Below are positions 50,928 through 54,577 of a DNA stretch of 54,577 bases, piece by piece (the first letter of the stretch is position 1; each line of letters starts with the position of its first letter). Source of the stretch: an uncultured Sphingomonas sp. (GTDB lineage: Bacteria > Pseudomonadota > Alphaproteobacteria > Sphingomonadales > Sphingomonadaceae); NCBI GenBank assembly GCA_913776255.1, contig CAJYLV010000004.1, positions 1 through 54,577 on the forward strand, written 5' to 3'. Below the pieces are notes generated by a model. That model saw only the letters and a list, made by a program, of their open reading frames with translations. It was not told where the DNA came from and did not search any database. The position numbers and the translations under genes are program-made.

Positions 50928-52079
50928 TCAGAAGGTGCGCTCGTACACCTGGTAGATCTTGTTGACGCGGCTATCGATCGCGGTGGCGATCGAGTTCATG
51001 CCCTGGTTATCGTCGAGCACCCAGCCGATCTCGCCGCGCGTCGCGCCGTAATGCGCCACCGACGCCTTGCGGATCGCCTCGATCATCATGAAGGCCAATT
51101 GCCCGGCCAGCCGCGAGCTTTGCAGTTCCTTGCGCACCCCCATCAACGGCACGCGCATCGTCTGCACGCGCGGCTTGCGCAGCCACCACAGCAATTTCGC
51201 CCAGCCGAACGGCAGCAGATTGCCGTCGAGCGGCTTGATCGCCTCATTGAGGTCGGGAAGCGTGATCATGAACGCGACCGGCTTGCCGTCCAGCTCGGCG
51301 ATGCGGATCAGATCGTTGAAGACGATCGGCTTCAGCTTCACCCCGACGTCCTTGATCTCGGGCGGGGTGAGCGGGATGAAGCCCCAATTGTCCGACCAGG
51401 CGTCGTTGAGGATGTCGAGGATGATCGCCGCCTCCTCCTCGAACTTGTTCTTGTTCACCTCGCGAATGACGATGCTCTTGTTCGCCTCGCCCGAGCGGAT
51501 GATGCGCTTCACCAGCGGCGGGAATTCCTGCGTGATGTCCAGCTCGTAGGTGATGAGCTGCTTGACCGGCTGATAGCCCGCGCGCTCGATCCAGCCGCGA
51601 TATTCGGGCTTGTGATGCCCCATCATCACGGTCGGCGACTGATAATAGCCCTGGATGAGCAGGCCGGGCTCTTCCCAGATCGACATGCTGACTGGGCCGA
51701 GCGCGCGCGTCATCCCCTGCTCGCGCAGCCAGCCTTCGGCTTTCGCGAGCAAGGCCGTGAAGATGCCCTCGTCCTCGGCGTCCATCAGCCCCCATTGCCC
51801 GCAGCCCGGCCCGAAGCCGCGCTCGGCGGGCATCTCGAGCCCGAGCGTGTCGATATGCGCGGAGATGCGCCCGACGACGCGGCCCTCGCGGCGCGCGAGG
51901 AACAATTGCGCCTTGGCATGGCTGAACCAGCCGTTCTTCTCGGGCGTGATGAGCCCCAATGCTTCGCCCTTGAGCGGCGGCACCCAGTAGGGATCGTCCC
52001 TGTAAAGACGAAATGGCAGGTCGACGAACGCCTTGCGGTCGCTCTTGGTCAGGACGGGAGTGATCGAAAGCTCAGCCAT
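50928..52079 (-). CDS. YghO-like GNAT-fold protein
   Basis: A 383-residue cytoplasmic protein resembling the YghO family. DRKAFVDLPFRLYRDDPYWVPPL and HAKAQLFLARREGRVVGRISAHID are the family N-terminal blocks; the rest shows a second acetyltransferase-like unit with GWGFIPLTPPEI-like NWGFIPLTPPEIKDVGVKLK and the C-terminal ATRGEIGWVLDDNQGMN. No clear acetyl-CoA loop is seen and no substrate is known. ATG 52079 is used. Divergent from the desaturase gene across 108 bp that hold both promoters, which might imply a common lipid-related theme. Confidence 0.78.
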   Translation of the reverse strand: MAELSITPVLTKSDRKAFVDLPFRLYRDDPYWVPPLKGEALGLITPEKNGWFSHAKAQLFLARREGRVVGRISAHIDTLGLEMPAERGFGPGCGQWGLMDAEDEGIFTALLAKAEGWLREQGMTRALGPVSMSIWEEPGLLIQGYYQSPTVMMGHHKPEYRGWIERAGYQPVKQLITYELDITQEFPPLVKRIIRSGEANKSIVIREVNKNKFEEEAAIILDILNDAWSDNWGFIPLTPPEIKDVGVKLKPIVFNDLIRIAELDGKPVAFMITLPDLNEAIKPLDGNLLPFGWAKLLWWLRKPRVQTMRVPLMGVRKELQSSRLAGQLAFMMIEAIRKASVAHYGATRGEIGWVLDDNQGMNSIATAIDSRVNKIYQVYERTF

Positions 52080-52187
52080 GTTGCTGGCGTGTAAACGGCT
52101 CGCTCGATCATAGCGAGTGAACAATTATCCAGATTGGCGATCGGTACGGTCCTGTTCCCGACACCGTCTCGCCACTATGTTCGGGCA

Positions 52188-53279
52188 ATGGATACGCCCA
52201 TGAACACCATGACTCTCGATCGCGCGCCCGTCGCTGCGCGCGCCGCGCGTCCGGCGATCGCCGACGACAAGGCGATGCTGAAGGCCGCCGCCGAGCTGAC
52301 GCGCGACCTGCTCAAGCCGCGTCCCGGCATCTACTGGGCCGATCTGATCGCCTCGTCGCTGGTCGGCTACGGCGCGCTGGCGGTGGCGATCGTCTCCGCG
52401 TCAACCGCGCTGGCGGTGGTCGCCGGGGTGGTGGCGGTGCTCGCGCTGTACCGTGGGATGAGCATGATCCACGAGCTGACGCACGTGAAGCATGCGGCGC
52501 TGCCGGGCTTTCGCGCCGGATGGAACGCGTTGATCGGCGTGCCGATGATGATCCCGTCGTTCATGTACGAGGGCGTCCACAACCTGCACCATGCCAAGAC
52601 GCGCTACGGTACGTCGGAGGATCCCGAATATCTGCCGCTCGCGCTGATGAAGCCTTGGACGCTGCCGGTGTTCATCCTCGTCTCGGCGCTGGCGCCGGTC
52701 GGGCTGCTGATCCGCTTCGGCGTGCTGGCGCCGCTGTCGGCGCTGTCGCCGGCGCTGCGGACCGCCGTGGTGGCGCGCTATTCGGCGCTGTCGATCAATC
52801 CGCACTTCCGCCGCCGGATGCCGCAGGGCGACGAAAAGGCGCGCTGGGACCGGCTGGAGGCCGCCACCGCGGTCTGGGCGCTTGCGCTGATCGTGACGAC
52901 CGCCACCGGCGTGCTGCCGCTCAAGGCGTTTCTGATCTTCCTTGCGGTCGGGTCGGGCGTTGCGCTCATCAACCAGGTGCGGACGCTGGTCGCGCACCTC
53001 TGGGAGAATGAGGGCGAGGTGATGACCGTCACCGCGCAATATCTCGACTCGGTCAACGTGCCGCCGCCTGCGCTGCTGCCGGTGCTGTGGGCGCCGATCG
53101 GGCTGCGCTATCACGCGCTGCACCATCTGCTGCCGGGCGTGCCCTATCACGCACTGGGCGAGGCGCATAAGCGCCTGTCGGGCGTGCTGGAGCCGGGTTC
53201 GCCCTACTACAAGGCGAACTATCGCGGGCTGCCGGGGCTGGTCGGCAAATTGACGATGGCGACGCTGCGCGGGCGCTGA
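52188..53279 (+). CDS. Membrane fatty acid desaturase
   Basis: A 363-residue integral membrane di-iron enzyme introducing a double bond in fatty acyl chains. All three histidine boxes are present: HELTH, HNLHH and HALHH (HxxxH, HxxHH, HxxHH), in the order and spacing of the desaturase superfamily, with four hydrophobic segments. Position of desaturation and substrate (acyl lipid, acyl-CoA or carotenoid) cannot be read from sequence. The ATG at 52188 (MDTPMNTMTLDRAP) is used; GTG-type extension upstream is not conserved-looking. A strong terminator follows. Confidence 0.88.
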   Translation: MDTPMNTMTLDRAPVAARAARPAIADDKAMLKAAAELTRDLLKPRPGIYWADLIASSLVGYGALAVAIVSASTALAVVAGVVAVLALYRGMSMIHELTHVKHAALPGFRAGWNALIGVPMMIPSFMYEGVHNLHHAKTRYGTSEDPEYLPLALMKPWTLPVFILVSALAPVGLLIRFGVLAPLSALSPALRTAVVARYSALSINPHFRRRMPQGDEKARWDRLEAATAVWALALIVTTATGVLPLKAFLIFLAVGSGVALINQVRTLVAHLWENEGEVMTVTAQYLDSVNVPPPALLPVLWAPIGLRYHALHHLLPGVPYHALGEAHKRLSGVLEPGSPYYKANYRGLPGLVGKLTMATLRGR

Positions 53280-53310
53280 GCCCGCCGCCAGCCTTATTGA
53301 CGGTGGAATG

Positions 53311-53351
53311 AGAAAAGCACCGGCCCGCGGGGAGCGGACCGGTGCTTTTTC
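53311..53351. terminator. Bidirectional intrinsic terminator
   Basis: AAAAGCACCGG and CCGGTGCTTTTT form a long GC-rich stem, continued inward by CCCGC/GCGGA-type pairs, with an A-run on one side and a T-run on the other. It serves the desaturase gene and the convergent xylA. Confidence 0.9.
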
Positions 53352-53372
53352 ATGCGCCGCCGGGCGCGTCGA

Positions 53373-54577
53373 TCAGATGAAGCGATTGACGATGTTCTCG
53401 ATCCGCTCCTGACGGCCCGAGCGCGGGCGCGGGTTGACGTCGGCGCTCTCGGCCAGATCGGCAATCCCGGCGAGGTCGAGCGTCGACACCTTCTGGCCGA
53501 ACTCGGCGTCCCAGCCCGCGTAGCGCTCTTGCTTGATCGCATCGAGGCGACCGTCCTCAATCAGCGCGGCGGCGTTGAGCAGGCCCTTCGCGACGACGTC
53601 GATCCCGCCGACATGGCCGTAGAACAGGTCGACCGCGTCCATCGACTGACGGCGGACCTTGGCGTCGAAGTTGAACCCGCCGGTGGTGAAGCCGCCCGCA
53701 CGCAGGATCTCGAGCATCGCCAGCGTCAGTTCCTCGACCGAGTTCGGGAATTGGTCGGTGTCCCAGCCGTTCTGGTGATCGCCGCGGTTGGCGTCGATCG
53801 AGCCGAAGATGCCGAGCGCGCCGGCCATCGCGATCTCATGCTCGAAGGTGTGGCCGGCGAGCGTGGCGTGGTTCGCCTCGATGTTGACCTTGACCTCGTT
53901 CTCCAGCCCGTACTTCTTGAGGAAACCGTACACGGTGGCGGTGTCGAAGTCGTACTGGTGCTTGGTCGGCTCGTGCGGCTTCGGCTCGATCAGGATCGTG
54001 CCGGTGAAGCCGATCTTGTGCTTGTGCTCGACCACGAGCGTCAGGAAGCGGCCGAGATTGTCCAACTCGCGCTTGAGGTCGGTGTTGGCGAGCGTCTCAT
54101 AACCTTCGCGGCCGCCCCACAGCACATAGTTGCTGCCGCCGAGGCGGTGCGTCGCCTCCAGCGCGTCGCGGACCTGCATCGCGCCGAACGCATAGACTTC
54201 CGGGTCCGGATTGGTCGCGCCACCGGCCGCGAAGCGCGGGTTCCCGAACAGGTTGGCGGTGCCCCACAGCAGCTTGCGCCCCGACGATGCCTGGAGCTTC
54301 TCGAGGTGATCGACCGCCTCGCCGAAGAAGCGGCGATGTTCGGCGACGCTGTTGGCATCGGCCATCACGTCGACGTCGTGGAAGCAATAATACGGCACGT
54401 CGAGCTTGGTGAAGAAGTCGAACGCCACTTCACGCTTCTGCGCCGCGGCGGCGCTGTCGTTCGCGCCGGCGTGCCACGGGCGGTTGAAGGTGCCGCCGCC
54501 GAACACGTCCGAGCCCGGCCAGCAGAAGGTGTGCCAGAAGCAGGCGGCGAAGCGGAGGTGATCCTCCATGCGCTTGC
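53373..54577 (-). CDS. xylA: Xylose isomerase, 5' end outside the window
   Basis: Isomerises D-xylose to D-xylulose (also glucose to fructose). Roughly 401 residues are visible; the family is about 435-440, so around 35 N-terminal residues lie beyond the right edge. [33 protein letters not shown] (with the metal and catalytic residues), [18 protein letters not shown] and the [19 protein letters not shown] metal-binding block are all conserved, marking a class II enzyme. An ATG at 54569 is internal. No other xylose gene is visible. Confidence 0.94.
   Translation of the reverse strand, partial: KRMEDHLRFAACFWHTFCWPGSDVFGGGTFNRPWHAGANDSAAAAQKREVAFDFFTKLDVPYYCFHDVDVMADANSVAEHRRFFGEAVDHLEKLQASSGRKLLWGTANLFGNPRFAAGGATNPDPEVYAFGAMQVRDALEATHRLGGSNYVLWGGREGYETLANTDLKRELDNLGRFLTLVVEHKHKIGFTGTILIEPKPHEPTKHQYDFDTATVYGFLKKYGLENEVKVNIEANHATLAGHTFEHEIAMAGALGIFGSIDANRGDHQNGWDTDQFPNSVEELTLAMLEILRAGGFTTGGFNFDAKVRRQSMDAVDLFYGHVGGIDVVAKGLLNAAALIEDGRLDAIKQERYAGWDAEFGQKVSTLDLAGIADLAESADVNPRPRSGRQERIENIVNRFI

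Noticed and set aside
1..54577. tRNA, rRNA, prophage, IS or conjugative genes
   Set aside because: No conserved tRNA/rRNA segment, integrase, transposase or phage structural protein was recognised on either strand.

Overview
This 54.6 kb window looks like ordinary chromosome from a sphingomonad alphaproteobacterium (Sphingomonas or a close relative). The evidence is the very high GC content, a GcrA cell-cycle regulator, the PhyR-NepR-EcfG general stress response (GSR) with a PhyP-like degenerate kinase, a three-gene cytochrome bc1 operon, Tat genes behind scpAB, and many short palindromic intergenic repeats. I see no prophage, insertion sequence, CRISPR array, rRNA or tRNA gene.

Layout. Position 1-70 is an inverted scrap of a GH15 glucoamylase/trehalase-type gene abutting an otsA that lacks its first codons, so the left end is either a rearrangement or an assembly junction. 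1.5-9 kb: diguanylate cyclase, MscS channel, acyl-CoA synthetase, POT peptide transporter, nitroreductase, GntR regulator and an Ivy-like lipoprotein. 9.2-17.4 kb: acyl-CoA dehydrogenase, Sua5/TsaC, MsrA, GalE, ABC-2 permease with a coupled PAP2 phosphatase, GcrA and an outer-membrane barrel. 17.5-25.5 kb: parE, a DUF1275 protein, argD-argF-hslO, queC-queE. 25.5-35.3 kb: small envelope proteins, lipB, two tandem membrane proteins, GNAT and hemF, a VirJ-like hydrolase, trmL, petABC and apt. 35.4-38.9 kb: a tyrosine/arginine-rich secreted protein, scpAB, tatABC.

39.1-43.4 kb is the most interesting part. phyP and nepR lie divergent from phyR, a 45-residue membrane protein gene and ecfG. Beyond phyP, on the minus strand, an exact EcfG-type promoter (GGAAC-N16-CGTT) precedes a roughly 98-nt structured RNA with two C-rich hairpin loops and a terminator-like end, followed by an entericidin-type lipoprotein gene with its own near-consensus EcfG site. 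This has the expected features of a GsrN-like GSR small RNA. One of its loops can pair perfectly over 8 nt with the Shine-Dalgarno region of phyR. A second exact GGAAC-N16-CGTT site lies before the secreted protein gene at 35.4 kb.

43.5-54.6 kb: a 59-residue orphan, glnE-bcp, an M23 peptidase, an A-type Fe-S carrier, xth with a barrel-like protein, a small secreted protein behind a sigma54-like promoter, a YghO-like protein, a fatty acid desaturase and the 3' part of xylA. Two families of palindromic repeats punctuate the intergenic spaces. All functional calls are by recognition of motifs and gene order; nothing was searched against a database.
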